Below are positions 7,412-16,760 of a stretch of 51,939 nt of DNA, piece after piece (positions within the stretch are counted from its first letter, which is position 1; each line of letters opens with the position of its first letter). Source of the stretch: Pedobacter sp. ASV28 (GTDB lineage Bacteria > Bacteroidota > Bacteroidia > Sphingobacteriales > Sphingobacteriaceae); the NCBI RefSeq assembly GCF_016428855.1, contig NZ_JAELTN010000041.1, positions 1 through 51,939 on the forward strand, in the 5' to 3' direction. Position numbers and translations under genes: made by a program. The notes under the pieces are model-generated. The model saw only the letters and a list, made by a program, of their open reading frames with translations. It did not search any database and had not been told where the DNA came from.

Positions 7412-10303
7412 CTAAAACAAAGAACCCTGCCCCTTATCGTCTATCTTTATATCATCAGGGTTGGTAATCTCAAAGCTGATCTTTTTTTTCTCTGGTTTTG
7501 GTTCGTCTGGTTTTTCCTGAGTTTTTTCAGTTTTATCCTCTATTTTTACTGGCTCTTCTGATTTTACGACTGATTTAAACACAGGTTTTGTTTTTTTCGC
7601 AGGAGTTTCTTCGGCTGCATCGAAAGTAGGGTTTTCCTCATTAGGTTCCGGTACAACGTCTTCTACCTGAATTTCTTCGGCCAATGCTGCAGTATCCGTA
7701 ATCACTTCCTCCTCCTGATCTGATGGTTCGGTATGCACCTCTACTACTTCGAAATGAGAATCTTCTAAATGGTCTATACCTATTTCAGACTCGGCATCTA
7801 CAAGGCTTACCTTCTTTACCAAATGTGGTGTTAAACGATTTCCATTGGCCTTCCATCCCTTAACATCAATTAAGCTAGACAGTTCGAGCTCCAAAGTTTC
7901 GGGTGTCTTGGTTTTACCTTTTTCCACATCAACGGTAAGTTTTGCATCGGGTTTACCAGTAATAAATACCATTTTCGATCCGTTTTCTTCGCTGATAAAA
8001 CTTACCACCTTACCAATTGGCTGAACTTCGAACACAAAGCGTTTCACAAAGTAGTTTTTTGCCTTACCATCATAATGTACCACACCGTAAACATGTTCTG
8101 AGTTAAACTTCTGCATTAGCACTATACCCTCGTCAAAGTGGTTACTTAGCTCAAAAGTACTTAACTCGTAAGTACCATTGCTATAGACCTGAAGTATCTT
8201 ATCATCACCATCAAACTCCCCAAGATATTTACCTCGACCATCTACATTTAAACGTTTTAAGATATCATCATACCAAATCTTAATACCCGCCAGCGTAGAA
8301 ATACCCTTACTTTTCAGCACTACTTTTTTCACTGGGAATTTGACCACAATATTACCCATTGAGCTTCTGCCCTTAATGGAAACGTTGGCAAAATCTATGT
8401 CTATACTCAGTTTTTTAAGCTTAGAATGCGGTTTAAGCTGAACGGTAATGATTTCGGCCTCGCCGTTAGGGTTGGCCGTAAAGTATAATACTTTTGAGCC
8501 TTTGTTGCCCTTGGTAAGGTCATATTCCTTGTCTCGGGTAATTCCCAGTACAGAGAACCTTTTAATGTAGGTAATGCCAGTGCCTCCATCTTTATAGATC
8601 ATGTTATATACGGTACGCTCGTCGCCTTTCTTAAATACTTGCGCATGTATAATGTGCTTGCCTACAAAAGTTTTATCAGCCACTTTGGTGACTATAAAAC
8701 GGCCATCTTCTCTAAAAACAATTATTTCATCAATATCAGAACAGTCGCCCACAAACTCGTCCTTACGTAAACCTGTTCCAATGAAACCATCTTCTCGGTT
8801 CATGTACAACTTTACGTTGGCCAGCGCTACCTTACTGGCCTCTACCTTATCAAACAACCTAATCTCGGTTTTACGCTCACGTCCCTTACCGTATTTATCC
8901 TTGATTTTCTGAAACCATGCAATAGTATACTCTGTCAAATGGCGTAAATGTCCTTTTACCGTTTTGATTTCATCTTCTAAGGCTTTCATTTGTTCATCGG
9001 CCTTTTTCACATCAAAACGGGTAATGCTACTCATTGGCTTATCGATCAGCTTCTTAAAATCTTCTGGCAATATCTCCCTATATAAAGAAGGTTTAAAAGG
9101 GGCAAACAATTGGTGCAATACCGTTACGACGGTATCAAAATCTCCTGAATTCTCGTATTCAGTGTTTTTGTACATTCCCTCCTGGATAAATATCTTCAAT
9201 AGTGAACTAAAGAAAATCTTTTCCTGCAGTTCGTGCAACCTTATTTCAAGTTCCTGTTTTAGTAAGGATTTGGTATATCTTGTATTCTGTTCAAGAATAT
9301 CATTAACGCTCAAAAACTGGGGTTTATCATCTTTAATGATACAGGTATTGGGCGAAATAGAAACCTCGCAGGCCGTGAAAGCATACAGTGCATCAATGGT
9401 TACATCAGGTGAAATTCCGGGTGCTAATTGCACCACAATCTCTACATTGGCAGCAGTATTATCTTCAATTTTCTTGATCTTGATCTTGCCCTTATCATTG
9501 GCCGCCAAGATACTATCGATTACAGATCCAGTAGTTGTACTGTATGGAATTTCGGTAATGACCAAGGTCTTTTTGTCCCTTTCGGTAATTTTAGCCCGTA
9601 CCCTGATCTTTCCTCCACGTTGACCTTCGTTGTAATTTGAAAAATCGGCCATACCGCCCGTAAAAAAATCGGGCAGGATATTAGGCCTGGTTCCCTTTAA
9701 CACCTCAATAGAAGCATCTAAAAGTTCCACAAAGTTGTGGGGCATAATCTTGGTGGCTAAGCCTACCGCAATTCCTTCAGCTCCCTGCGCCAACAATAGC
9801 GGAAACTTTACGGGCAAGGTTAAGGGTTCATTATTACGTCCATCATAGCTGAGCTGCCAAACCGTTGTATCAGCATTGAACACAACTTCATTGGCAAACT
9901 TAGACAGTCTGGCCTCAATATAACGAGGTGCCGCAGCGCTATCTCCCGTAATAGGATCTCCCCAGTTACCTTGACAGTCGATCAATAGATCTTTTTGTCC
10001 TATCTGCACCATGGCATCGCCAATAGAGGCATCGCCATGTGGATGGTATTTCATTGTATTCCCAATGACATTGGCCGCTTTATTAAAACGTCCGTCATCC
10101 ATCTCTTTCAGCGAGTGCATAATACGGCGCTGTACTGGCTTTAAGCCATCGTTAATATGTGGTACGGCCCTATCTAAAATTACATAAGAGGCATAGTCAA
10201 GAAACCAGTTCTCGTATAGTCCGTTTATGGGCGTAACGGTTTTCTTATTCTCCTGCTCTTTTGGCAAGTCGGCATCTTCTAGGTGTTCTAATTCGTCACT
10301 CAT
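7412..10303 (-). CDS. parC: DNA topoisomerase IV subunit A (ParC-type)
   Basis: 963 residues. The breakage-reunion domain (about 25-480) has SYVILDRAVPHINDGLKPVQRR and the DNA-cleaving Tyr128 in AAAPRYIEARLS. The C-terminal DNA-wrapping repeats follow (about 500-820), then an acidic and Lys/Pro-rich tail (about 835-963) that is likely disordered. With a partner ParE it would unlink daughter chromosomes; parE is not next to it here. The quinolone-contact segment reads HPHGDASIGD, with Ala at the position of E. coli ParC Ser80; as far as I recall this is usual for the family. It is transcribed alone on the minus strand; the 310-bp upstream gap has only a one-mismatch -7 box (TATATTTA). Confidence 0.93.
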   Translation of the reverse strand: MSDELEHLEDADLPKEQENKKTVTPINGLYENWFLDYASYVILDRAVPHINDGLKPVQRRIMHSLKEMDDGRFNKAANVIGNTMKYHPHGDASIGDAMVQIGQKDLLIDCQGNWGDPITGDSAAAPRYIEARLSKFANEVVFNADTTVWQLSYDGRNNEPLTLPVKFPLLLAQGAEGIAVGLATKIMPHNFVELLDASIEVLKGTRPNILPDFFTGGMADFSNYNEGQRGGKIRVRAKITERDKKTLVITEIPYSTTTGSVIDSILAANDKGKIKIKKIEDNTAANVEIVVQLAPGISPDVTIDALYAFTACEVSISPNTCIIKDDKPQFLSVNDILEQNTRYTKSLLKQELEIRLHELQEKIFFSSLLKIFIQEGMYKNTEYENSGDFDTVVTVLHQLFAPFKPSLYREILPEDFKKLIDKPMSSITRFDVKKADEQMKALEDEIKTVKGHLRHLTEYTIAWFQKIKDKYGKGRERKTEIRLFDKVEASKVALANVKLYMNREDGFIGTGLRKDEFVGDCSDIDEIIVFREDGRFIVTKVADKTFVGKHIIHAQVFKKGDERTVYNMIYKDGGTGITYIKRFSVLGITRDKEYDLTKGNKGSKVLYFTANPNGEAEIITVQLKPHSKLKKLSIDIDFANVSIKGRSSMGNIVVKFPVKKVVLKSKGISTLAGIKIWYDDILKRLNVDGRGKYLGEFDGDDKILQVYSNGTYELSTFELSNHFDEGIVLMQKFNSEHVYGVVHYDGKAKNYFVKRFVFEVQPIGKVVSFISEENGSKMVFITGKPDAKLTVDVEKGKTKTPETLELELSSLIDVKGWKANGNRLTPHLVKKVSLVDAESEIGIDHLEDSHFEVVEVHTEPSDQEEEVITDTAALAEEIQVEDVVPEPNEENPTFDAAEETPAKKTKPVFKSVVKSEEPVKIEDKTEKTQEKPDEPKPEKKKISFEITNPDDIKIDDKGQGSLF

Positions 10304-10613
10304 TCGCTAAAAAAGATTTTGGGATGTGTAAATATAAGATTTGATACCCATTTCTACGATAGAAGTTTTAAACAACCCTGGCCAATATGCCCTGTACTGC
10401 CCTATCAGCATCCTTTTTTAAGGATTACCCACCCTTTAACTGAAGGCTGGCATTGGGTCTGACAAATACGGTTTATGTAGATTGCAACTAGATTTTTTCA
10501 ACTTAGTCAAATCGGGTGGAGAAATAATTGATCGCAGCAAGGCCTCTTCTATCATTATAAAAAAGATTTTATAGTTTTAACCTCACCCATAATCTGTTTC
10601 ATTCTTAATTAAT
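10304..10613. other. Divergent intergenic region
   Basis: 310 bp between the divergent parC and esterase genes; must hold both promoters. A near-match -7 box (TATATTTA, minus) lies upstream of parC. No exact TAnnTTTG box, hairpin or small gene is evident. Confidence 0.5.
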
Positions 10614-11486
10614 ATGTATAAAAATATAGCTTTCTTATTTATCATTACCTGCTTAACTTCCTGCCAACCCAAGCTTTACCGTTATGAGCTAAATAGCTTA
10701 GCTAACACTAGCGACAGCCTCAGCATAGCCAAGGCAAAAAACGATCTAAATCAACTAGATGCTCAAGATTTTTCGAAGGGACACTTTACCTCCAAAGGTC
10801 ATATCAACATCCCTTATCGCCTGTTAAAACCCAAGAAGATTCACGCCTCAAAAACATTTCCCTTGGTCATTACCCTACATAATTCGAGCAGAATAGGTAC
10901 CGACAATGAAAACCAATTGGAACCTTTGGCCAGAATTTGGCTTAAGGCAGCCATCAGGAAGAAATATCCTGCTTTTGTACTTGCTCCACAATTTGCCGCT
11001 CGCTCTACCAATTATCAATATGATGCCGATAGGAAAATAGAGGTTTCCCAACCAACCGATCAACTATTGGCCATCACCGAGTTGATCGATTCGCTAAAAC
11101 AACAATACCCTATCAAAGACATTTACCTTATGGGATATTCTATGGGTGGTTCTTCGGTCATCAACCTACTTAATTATAGCCCCACATTATTTACTGCTGC
11201 AGTTGCCATTTCAGGTGTACCCCAGTTCGATAATATAAACAAGCTTCAACAATTACCCATTTGGCTTATACATGGCAAACAAGACCTTGAAAATCCATTT
11301 ATTGGCAGTGAGAAATTTTATGAGGGATTGCAATCTGGCCAGAGAGTAAAGTTCTGGCAATTAGAAAACACCACGCATCACAACATCATTTCTCCCCTCA
11401 TTTTGGGCGACAACATCCCTAGGTGGCTGTTTAGTAAATCAGCATATCGTACAAAATCATCAACTGGTTTTTATAAAAAGAAATAA
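10614..11486 (+). CDS. Alpha/beta hydrolase lipoprotein (esterase-like)
   Basis: 290 residues with a short signal peptide and lipobox LTSC (Cys17). The serine-hydrolase elbow GYSMGG has its nucleophile at Ser176; LVITLHNSSRIGTDNENQ resembles the oxyanion region, IHGKQD carries the probable Asp and TTHHN the His. The layout matches CE1-like or depolymerase-type esterases (feruloyl esterase, PHB-depolymerase families). It resembles the esterase at 38779, which shares the GNDNEKQL and SMGG segments. The substrate is unknown; an exposed or periplasmic lipid-anchored esterase is likely. It may be the first gene of a run with the two that follow (gaps of 34 and 38 bp). Confidence 0.75.
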   Translation: MYKNIAFLFIITCLTSCQPKLYRYELNSLANTSDSLSIAKAKNDLNQLDAQDFSKGHFTSKGHINIPYRLLKPKKIHASKTFPLVITLHNSSRIGTDNENQLEPLARIWLKAAIRKKYPAFVLAPQFAARSTNYQYDADRKIEVSQPTDQLLAITELIDSLKQQYPIKDIYLMGYSMGGSSVINLLNYSPTLFTAAVAISGVPQFDNINKLQQLPIWLIHGKQDLENPFIGSEKFYEGLQSGQRVKFWQLENTTHHNIISPLILGDNIPRWLFSKSAYRTKSSTGFYKKK

Positions 11487-11520
11487 GATGATTATCTTAA
11501 TCAGATTTTAGGCGCTAAAC

Positions 11521-11859
11521 ATGATTAATTACCACAATAAAGAATTCAGGCCCATAAGCAACACCGAAAACGGCGAAACTTCTAACGAGACCATTTTCCT
11601 TTATCAACAACATGGCCATTTACTCACGTCTGAGTATACAGGAGGCCATATTATCAGTGGGCATTTGATCGGTTTGGTTGATGAAAATGGCAACATTGAC
11701 ATGCGCTATCATCAGCTTAACCATAAAGGTGAATTGATGACGGGCATTTGCAGATCCGTTCCAGAAATATTGCCCAATGGCAAAATTAGGCTCCACGAAA
11801 CTTGGGAATGGACTTCCGGTGATAAATCAAAAGGAGAATCGATAATTGAAGAACAATAA
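11521..11859 (+). CDS. Small conserved hypothetical protein
   Basis: 112 residues, no signal peptide or membrane segment. The sequence is beta-rich and glycine-punctuated (TGGHIISGHLIGLVDENGNI, GELMTGICRS, IRLHETWEWTSGD), suggesting a small beta barrel or sheet protein. Similar proteins are labelled n-acetylglutamate synthase in some genomes, but nothing here supports that activity: there is no GNAT acetyl-CoA motif. It lies between the esterase and the AraC regulator with short gaps, and may be co-transcribed with them. Function unknown. Confidence 0.65.
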   Translation: MINYHNKEFRPISNTENGETSNETIFLYQQHGHLLTSEYTGGHIISGHLIGLVDENGNIDMRYHQLNHKGELMTGICRSVPEILPNGKIRLHETWEWTSGDKSKGESIIEEQ

Positions 11860-11897
11860 GACAAACTTTTTTCATGATCTATATTAGCTAATCAACT

Positions 11898-12755
11898 ATG
11901 AGTCAAAAAACGCCCTCTATATCCATTAACTCTTTAGCCCCAACTTTCAATACAGGCATTATTATCCGTAAGGTAGAAGAAGGTGACTTAGTTCATCTAA
12001 ATGAAGCCAACCATTCGCATCGACACGATTATCATATTTTCTTCCTTCTCAAAAAAGGGGAAATAGAAATGGAGATCGATTTTGAAAAGCAAAGAATAGG
12101 AGCACCCGCCTTATTGTATATCAATCCCAGCCAGGTGCATAGGATTATAGATTTTATTAATTCAAGTTGCTATCTGTTAGGAATAGACAATGATAATTTA
12201 AGGCCCCAGTATCTTCAAACCTTAGAACAATCTATCTTCCCTCCAAAGTCCCTGGCCCTCGATAAAAATTATTTCGATCTTTTGCATGAAGAAATTTCCT
12301 TATTGAGAGCCATTTTTGAGCAGAAAACAGTTACCATGCATACAGTCATTCTGCAAGACCATGCCAATGCTTTTATAGGCTTGGCCATTGCTCAATATCT
12401 TACCCAAATGAACCCCAAACCTGCTCTTTCGCGCTTCGAGACCATTACAAAATCCTTTAAGCTTTTGCTGGAACGCTCATTCGCCCAAATAAAGTTCCCT
12501 TCAGATTATGCCGAAATACTGAACATTTCAACATCTTATCTTAATGAATGTGTAAGTAATACAACTGGTCTTTCAGTTTCTCATCATATACAACAACGTG
12601 TTATTTTAGAAGCCAAGAGGCTGCTTTACCATTCGGATCTTTCTGTTAAAGAAATTGCCCATGAGCTGGGATATGAAGACCACGCCTACTTTTCCCGATT
12701 ATTTAACAAGGTCACCCAATCTACCGCATTGACTTTCAGAAAAAAACACCGTTAA
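11898..12755 (+). CDS. AraC-family transcriptional regulator
   Basis: 285 residues. The N-terminal cupin-like sensing domain (about 15-140) contains HSHRHDYHIFFLLKKGEIEM and INPSQVHRI. The C-terminal double helix-turn-helix (about 190-283) has YAEILNISTSYLNECVSN and the AraC signature LSVKEIAHELGYEDHAYFSR. It should bind DNA and respond to a small molecule. Likely targets are its upstream neighbours or the flavin monooxygenase 308 bp downstream, which starts at its own -7 box; this is only positional inference. Confidence 0.88.
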   Translation: MSQKTPSISINSLAPTFNTGIIIRKVEEGDLVHLNEANHSHRHDYHIFFLLKKGEIEMEIDFEKQRIGAPALLYINPSQVHRIIDFINSSCYLLGIDNDNLRPQYLQTLEQSIFPPKSLALDKNYFDLLHEEISLLRAIFEQKTVTMHTVILQDHANAFIGLAIAQYLTQMNPKPALSRFETITKSFKLLLERSFAQIKFPSDYAEILNISTSYLNECVSNTTGLSVSHHIQQRVILEAKRLLYHSDLSVKEIAHELGYEDHAYFSRLFNKVTQSTALTFRKKHR

Positions 12756-13063
12756 AAGTGATATGGATAGCCATACTGTTCACATGAGCACAAAGGCATT
12801 CATCAATATAAATAAGTTAAAAAAACATGAATAGACATGGATCTTCCATCCCAGCAAAGAATAATTCGGGCTATTCATCAACTCATGGAAAAATACCATA
12901 TACAACCTCCTACCATTTAGCTAGAATATGATCGTTCTTGCAAACTGCCAACCTATTAATCAATCAGATCAAAGACGGGTTGACTTTTATTTTCATCAAC
13001 ATCTTAACATAGATCAAAATCTTTCTCAATTATAGCTTGTAACTTTGTTAAAAATATTAAGCT
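12756..13063 (+). promoter_or_regulatory. Intergenic region with -7 box before the LLM monooxygenase
   Basis: 308 bp with no gene. TAACTTTG at 13040-13047 is an exact TAnnTTTG box, 16 bp before the ATG at 13064; no -33 TTG is seen. Short dyads such as ATGG-atag-CCAT near 12769 and GTTGA/TCAAC near 12980 may be regulator sites but are too short to be sure. Confidence 0.5.
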
Positions 13064-14095
13064 ATGGAATTAGGTATCGGCATGTTCGGCGATTTGCAGG
13101 TCAACGCTAAAGGCGAAGTGCAATCGGCAAAACAAAGATTACAGGAAATCATTGAGGAAATTAAACTGATGGATGAAGTTGGTCTAGATTTCTATGGCAT
13201 TGGCGAACATCACAGGCCAGATTATGCAGTTTCTAGTCCTGAAATTATTTTGGCCGCCGCCGCAACGGTAACCAAAAACATTAAGCTGGGCAGTGCCGTT
13301 TCGCTATTGAGTTCGGCCGATCCGGTAAAACTCTATCAGAGTTTTGCAACCATCGACCTTATTTCCAATGGCAGGGCCGAACTGATGGCAGGCCGGGGCA
13401 GCTTCATCGAATCGTTTCCATTATTTGGCTACAATCTTGCCGATTATGATGCCTTATTCGAGGAGAAGTTAAATCTATTGGTTCAAATAAACCAAGAAGA
13501 ACACCTCTCTTGGAAAGGACAGTTTAGGCCAGAGCTAAAGAACCAGCAGGTATTGCCTCGTGCCGTAAACAACCACTTGAACATTTGGGTAGCTGTTGGT
13601 GGCACCCCCGAATCGGTAGTAAGAGCAGGAAAGCTTGGCCTGCCCGTAATGTTTGCCATTATTGGTGGTAACCCTGCCCAATTTCAACCTTTATTCAACT
13701 ATTATAAAGAAGTGTACGAAAGCTATGGGCATGATTTGAGTAAGTTTCAGGTAGGTGTACATATGCATTCTTTTTTTGGAGAACATAGTGGTGAAACTGC
13801 TGATTACTATTATCCATTATATAGCGCCCAGATGGACAGGGTTGGCCGCTCACGTGGATGGCCTCCCTACCAAAAAAACCAATTTGATTTTGGTAGATCT
13901 AAAAATGGCGCACTGATTATTGGAGATCCGAATGAGGCGATAGATAAAATTTTGCAGATGGAAGAGCTCTTTGGTTTGACCCGATTTTCGGCACATATGG
14001 ATGTTGGAGGCCCTTCACATGAACATATGATGAAATCTATAGAATTATTCGGCACACAGATTGCCCCTAAGGTAAGGGAAGCCTTAAAGAAATAA
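13064..14095 (+). CDS. LLM-class flavin-dependent oxidoreductase (luciferase-like)
   Basis: 343 residues with the bacterial-luciferase TIM barrel. GIGEHHRPDY (about 46-55) is the family's Glu-His-His segment, followed by ATVTKNIKLGSAVSLLSSADPVKLYQ and AELMAGRG, which bind flavin phosphate and shape the pocket. It is of the subgroup often annotated as Atu2307/SP_0267-type oxidoreductases. It should use reduced FMN from a separate reductase to oxygenate a small organic substrate, which cannot be read from sequence. Monocistronic: own -7 box upstream and a 12-bp hairpin downstream. Confidence 0.85.
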   Translation: MELGIGMFGDLQVNAKGEVQSAKQRLQEIIEEIKLMDEVGLDFYGIGEHHRPDYAVSSPEIILAAAATVTKNIKLGSAVSLLSSADPVKLYQSFATIDLISNGRAELMAGRGSFIESFPLFGYNLADYDALFEEKLNLLVQINQEEHLSWKGQFRPELKNQQVLPRAVNNHLNIWVAVGGTPESVVRAGKLGLPVMFAIIGGNPAQFQPLFNYYKEVYESYGHDLSKFQVGVHMHSFFGEHSGETADYYYPLYSAQMDRVGRSRGWPPYQKNQFDFGRSKNGALIIGDPNEAIDKILQMEELFGLTRFSAHMDVGGPSHEHMMKSIELFGTQIAPKVREALKK

Positions 14096-14100
14096 CATAC

Positions 14101-14141
14101 TGTTTTAGGGTTGAGCTTTATATAAACCTAACCCTAAAACA
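14101..14141 (+). terminator. Hairpin after the LLM monooxygenase gene
   Basis: TGTTTTAGGGTT and AACCCTAAAACA form a perfect 12-bp stem (14101-14112 / 14130-14141) with a 17-nt loop, six bases after the stop codon. No T run follows, so it may be a weak terminator or an RNA-end stabiliser. Confidence 0.55.
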
Positions 14142-14194
14142 CTTAAGATTACCCATAAGAAGTAAGTAAAACTTCGGCGTAATTGTCTAATTTT

Positions 14195-14575
14195 ATGGTC
14201 ATGAATAATATTGCGATGATGACCGGAACACTTTTCGGCATATTAGGCATCATTTTGGGTGCTTTTGGGGCGCATGCCCTAAAAAAAATACTTTCCGAAG
14301 ATAAGCTAGCTTCTTTTGAAGTTGGGGTAAGATATCAAATGTATACGGCTTTCTTTCTGTTGATATTAGGTAGTCTTGGGGATTTTGGAACGAGTCTGGT
14401 GGTATGGAGCTACTATCTGGTTACCATTGGCACCATATTATTCTCATTTAGCATCTACCTGCTTTCCTTGGCAAATTACCTGAAACGCAATTTTCGGTTT
14501 TTTGGTCCGATTACACCACTTGGCGGGTTGTTGATGATTTTAGGCTGGGGTTGTTTATTGATTTCTCTTTTTTAA
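14195..14575 (+). CDS. DUF423 small membrane protein
   Basis: 126 residues and four hydrophobic helices. ILGAFGAHALK, VRYQMYTAFFLL and ITPLGGLLMILGW match DUF423 (PF04241; E. coli YgdD), an inner-membrane family of unknown function. The frame opens at a TTG at 14183; ATG codons at 14195 and 14201 are better starts, and 14195 gives the N-terminal length closest to YgdD. It is alone on the plus strand and convergent with tetR. Confidence 0.85.
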   Translation: MVMNNIAMMTGTLFGILGIILGAFGAHALKKILSEDKLASFEVGVRYQMYTAFFLLILGSLGDFGTSLVVWSYYLVTIGTILFSFSIYLLSLANYLKRNFRFFGPITPLGGLLMILGWGCLLISLF

Positions 14576-14606
14576 TACGACTGTTTATTACTCAATTGCG
14601 CCTCAT

Positions 14607-14625
14607 TCTTTGTATGGAACAAAGA
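14607..14625. terminator. Weak inverted repeat between convergent genes
   Basis: TCTTTGT and ACAAAGA around a 5-nt loop, in the 153-bp gap between the DUF423 gene and tetR. AT-rich and short; it could be a weak terminator or mean nothing. Confidence 0.25.
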
Positions 14626-14728
14626 CCGTTATCACAGCGAATGCATTGGTGAAACATGAGCCAAGTAAAACATATAGCAGAACTATCTTTCAATACTTCC
14701 ACAAATTTGATTTCTCCAAAAAATGCAA

Positions 14729-15304
14729 TTATAAGGCAGCCTTAACTAGATATGGAAGTATCTCTTTTTGAAAAGTAACAAAATTCTTCCTTACATCCGA
14801 GTCGCTAACGGAGGTAAATGCGAAAGAGAAAACAATACTCTTACTGGCCTTTAAAAGAAAGGCTAGTCCTCCCCTACGTGCCGGATTCTTCTTAAAGTGT
14901 TCCAACTCTAAATAGGCAGAAAGCAATAATGCTTCCAACTGATCGGACAGGTGCTTTAAGAATTCTTGCGAATTGGTATTTTCTCGAACAAAATCCCAGC
15001 CAATAAACTCGTTACATGCCGTATAGGATAGGCGACAGGTCTTCATGACCAACGCTTTTAAATGTTCCTCTTCATTTGCAAACTGTACCTTATTACTGAT
15101 AATTTCATGAAGGTTTACATCAAGATAATCCATTAAGATGAAGTCTAGGATTTGCTCTTTGCTTTCGAAGTATTTGTAGATCGTTGCCTTTGCTATCTTT
15201 GCTTTTTTTGCTATTTCGTTAACACTGGTCTTATGGTACCCATACTTCCTAAACAGTTCTTTTGCTGATCTTAGGATACTTTCCTTTATTTTTTCTGGCT
15301 CCAT
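14729..15304 (-). CDS. TetR/AcrR-family transcriptional regulator
   Basis: 191 residues. The N-terminal TetR HTH (about 8-55) shows LRSAKELFRKYGYHKTSVNE followed by IAKKAKIAKATIYKYFESKE; the C-terminal region is an all-helical ligand and dimer domain without an obvious assignment. It is the last of three genes that overlap in the form TAATG: its ATG shares one base with the stop of the lipoprotein gene, so translation is probably coupled to that gene and to pheS. TetR proteins usually repress efflux or lipid genes; no such target is adjacent. Confidence 0.88.
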   Translation of the reverse strand: MEPEKIKESILRSAKELFRKYGYHKTSVNEIAKKAKIAKATIYKYFESKEQILDFILMDYLDVNLHEIISNKVQFANEEEHLKALVMKTCRLSYTACNEFIGWDFVRENTNSQEFLKHLSDQLEALLLSAYLELEHFKKNPARRGGLAFLLKASKSIVFSFAFTSVSDSDVRKNFVTFQKEILPYLVKAAL

Positions 15305-15720
15305 TAATTCCTAACGTATAGTGTATTACCTGCTATATTAACCGTGTATTTCCTTAAAGATGTTTTTGCCGGTGCCTTCACCGGGCTACCGTCATACAAC
15401 GAATATTTTGCTCCAGATACCGGATCGGTGGCCGTAAGTGAAGGGTCATCGATTATAATGGCATTTTTTTGCTCAGGATTTACCGTACTACACCTATCAT
15501 AAGCTACATAGGCATTGTCCGCCCTTCGGTAAATGATAATTCCAGCTACTCCATAACCATTGATACTTACCGCGCCTCCTGGTGTACTTAACCTACTTAA
15601 ATTCGGATCGGTTAACAGGGAGCTATAATTAACTGGATAGTCTGGCACAAAGTTTTCTTCCTTTCCACAGGCGGAGAAAAGTAACAACCATATGCCAAAG
15701 CCAATTAATTTTCTCATCAT
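15304..15720 (-). CDS. Degenerate Rieske-like lipoprotein
   Basis: 138 residues with a signal peptide and lipobox FSAC (Cys18). The body resembles the Rieske-fold lipoproteins common in Bacteroidota: IYRRADNAYVAYDRCSTVNP, then DGSPVKAPAKTSLRKYTV and a final LYVRN. True members hold a [2Fe-2S] cluster through Cys-x-His and Cys-x2-His/Cys pairs. Here the first pair reads CST and the second loop reads TDPVSGAKY with no Cys or His, so cluster binding looks lost. Both ends overlap neighbouring genes by one base (TAATG), with pheS before and tetR after. Function unknown; a structural or binding role is possible. Confidence 0.75.
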   Translation of the reverse strand: MMRKLIGFGIWLLLFSACGKEENFVPDYPVNYSSLLTDPNLSRLSTPGGAVSINGYGVAGIIIYRRADNAYVAYDRCSTVNPEQKNAIIIDDPSLTATDPVSGAKYSLYDGSPVKAPAKTSLRKYTVNIAGNTLYVRN

Positions 15721-16760
15721 TATATAATTGCGGATTGATATTGTTTCAAGAAACGGACATCATTTTCAGAGAACAAGCGCAGGTCCTTGATTTCGAATTT
15801 GAGATTGGCTATGCGTTCTATGCCCATACCAAAAGCAAATCCACTATATTTTTTACTGTCAATACCACAGTTCTCCAGTACATTAGGGTCGACCATACCA
15901 CAGCCCAAAATTTCTACCCATCCACTTTGTTTGCACATTTGACATCCCTTGCCCTTACAAATGGTACAGGAGATATCCATTTCTGCAGAAGGTTCTGTAA
16001 AAGGGAAATAAGAAGGTCTGAAACGCACTTTTGTACCTTCTCCGTAAAGTTCTTGTACAAAATAAAACAAGGTTTGTTTAAGGTCGGCAAAGGAAACTTT
16101 TTCATCAACATAAAGTCCTTCTACCTGATGGAAAAAGCAATGTGCCCGGGCAGAAATGGCTTCGTTACGGTAAACACGTCCGGGCATCAGTGCCCTGAAG
16201 GGAGGTTGTCCTGCTTCCATCATACGTACCTGCACCGATGAGGTATGTGTGCGTAGGGCGATATCTCCCTTTTCTCCACCTTTTCTGATGAAAAAAGTAT
16301 CCTGCATATCGCGAGCCGGGTGTTCTTCAGGAAAATTAAGTGCCGAAAAGTTATGCCAATCATCTTCTATCTCAGGGCCTTCTGCTACACTAAAGCCCAG
16401 CTTATTGAAGATTTCAATGATCTCTCTACGTACCAAGGCCAATGGATGGCGGGCTCCAATTTCAAATCCCTCCCCTGGGAGAGTAAGATCAAGTTGTTCG
16501 CTTTCCGATGTGTCCTGTAGTATAGATAAAGCTTCATTTAAAGTTTGGTATTTAGTTTCGGCCAACTGCTTGAACTGATTTAAAACTTTTCCCAAAGTTC
16601 TTTTTTCTTCAGGTGAAACAGCCTTAAATTCATCGAAAACATCCTTAATAATACCTTTTGTACCTAAAAAGCGAATTCGGAATTGTTCCAATTCTGCTGC
16701 GCTGCTAGTTGAAAATGCATTGATTTCTTCAGTGTACTGCGTAATTTGCTCTTGTAACAT
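15720..16760 (-). CDS. pheS: Phenylalanyl-tRNA synthetase alpha subunit
   Basis: 346 residues from the ATG at 16760; the frame is open to 16853, but the added 31 residues are not part of the family. The N-terminal tRNA-binding coiled coil (1-90) is followed by the class-II catalytic core with EGPEIEDDWHNFSALNFPEE, LRTHTSSVQVRMM, GRVYRNEAISARAHCFFHQV (motif 2) and GFAFGMGIERIANLK (motif 3). A CxxC-x4-CxxC cluster (CTICKGKGCQMCK) may bind zinc. It charges tRNA-Phe together with PheT, which is not adjacent. It heads an overlapping trio with the lipoprotein and TetR genes. Confidence 0.96.
   Translation of the reverse strand: MLQEQITQYTEEINAFSTSSAAELEQFRIRFLGTKGIIKDVFDEFKAVSPEEKRTLGKVLNQFKQLAETKYQTLNEALSILQDTSESEQLDLTLPGEGFEIGARHPLALVRREIIEIFNKLGFSVAEGPEIEDDWHNFSALNFPEEHPARDMQDTFFIRKGGEKGDIALRTHTSSVQVRMMEAGQPPFRALMPGRVYRNEAISARAHCFFHQVEGLYVDEKVSFADLKQTLFYFVQELYGEGTKVRFRPSYFPFTEPSAEMDISCTICKGKGCQMCKQSGWVEILGCGMVDPNVLENCGIDSKKYSGFAFGMGIERIANLKFEIKDLRLFSENDVRFLKQYQSAII

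Noticed and set aside
8964..9623. 219-residue open frame on the plus strand
   Set aside because: Antisense to conserved parC codons; Ser/Leu-rich translation with no family resemblance.
10028..10040. Quinolone-resistance change in ParC (Ala at the Ser80 position)
   Set aside because: HPHGDASIGD appears to be the normal Bacteroidota ParC form, so no resistance claim is justified.
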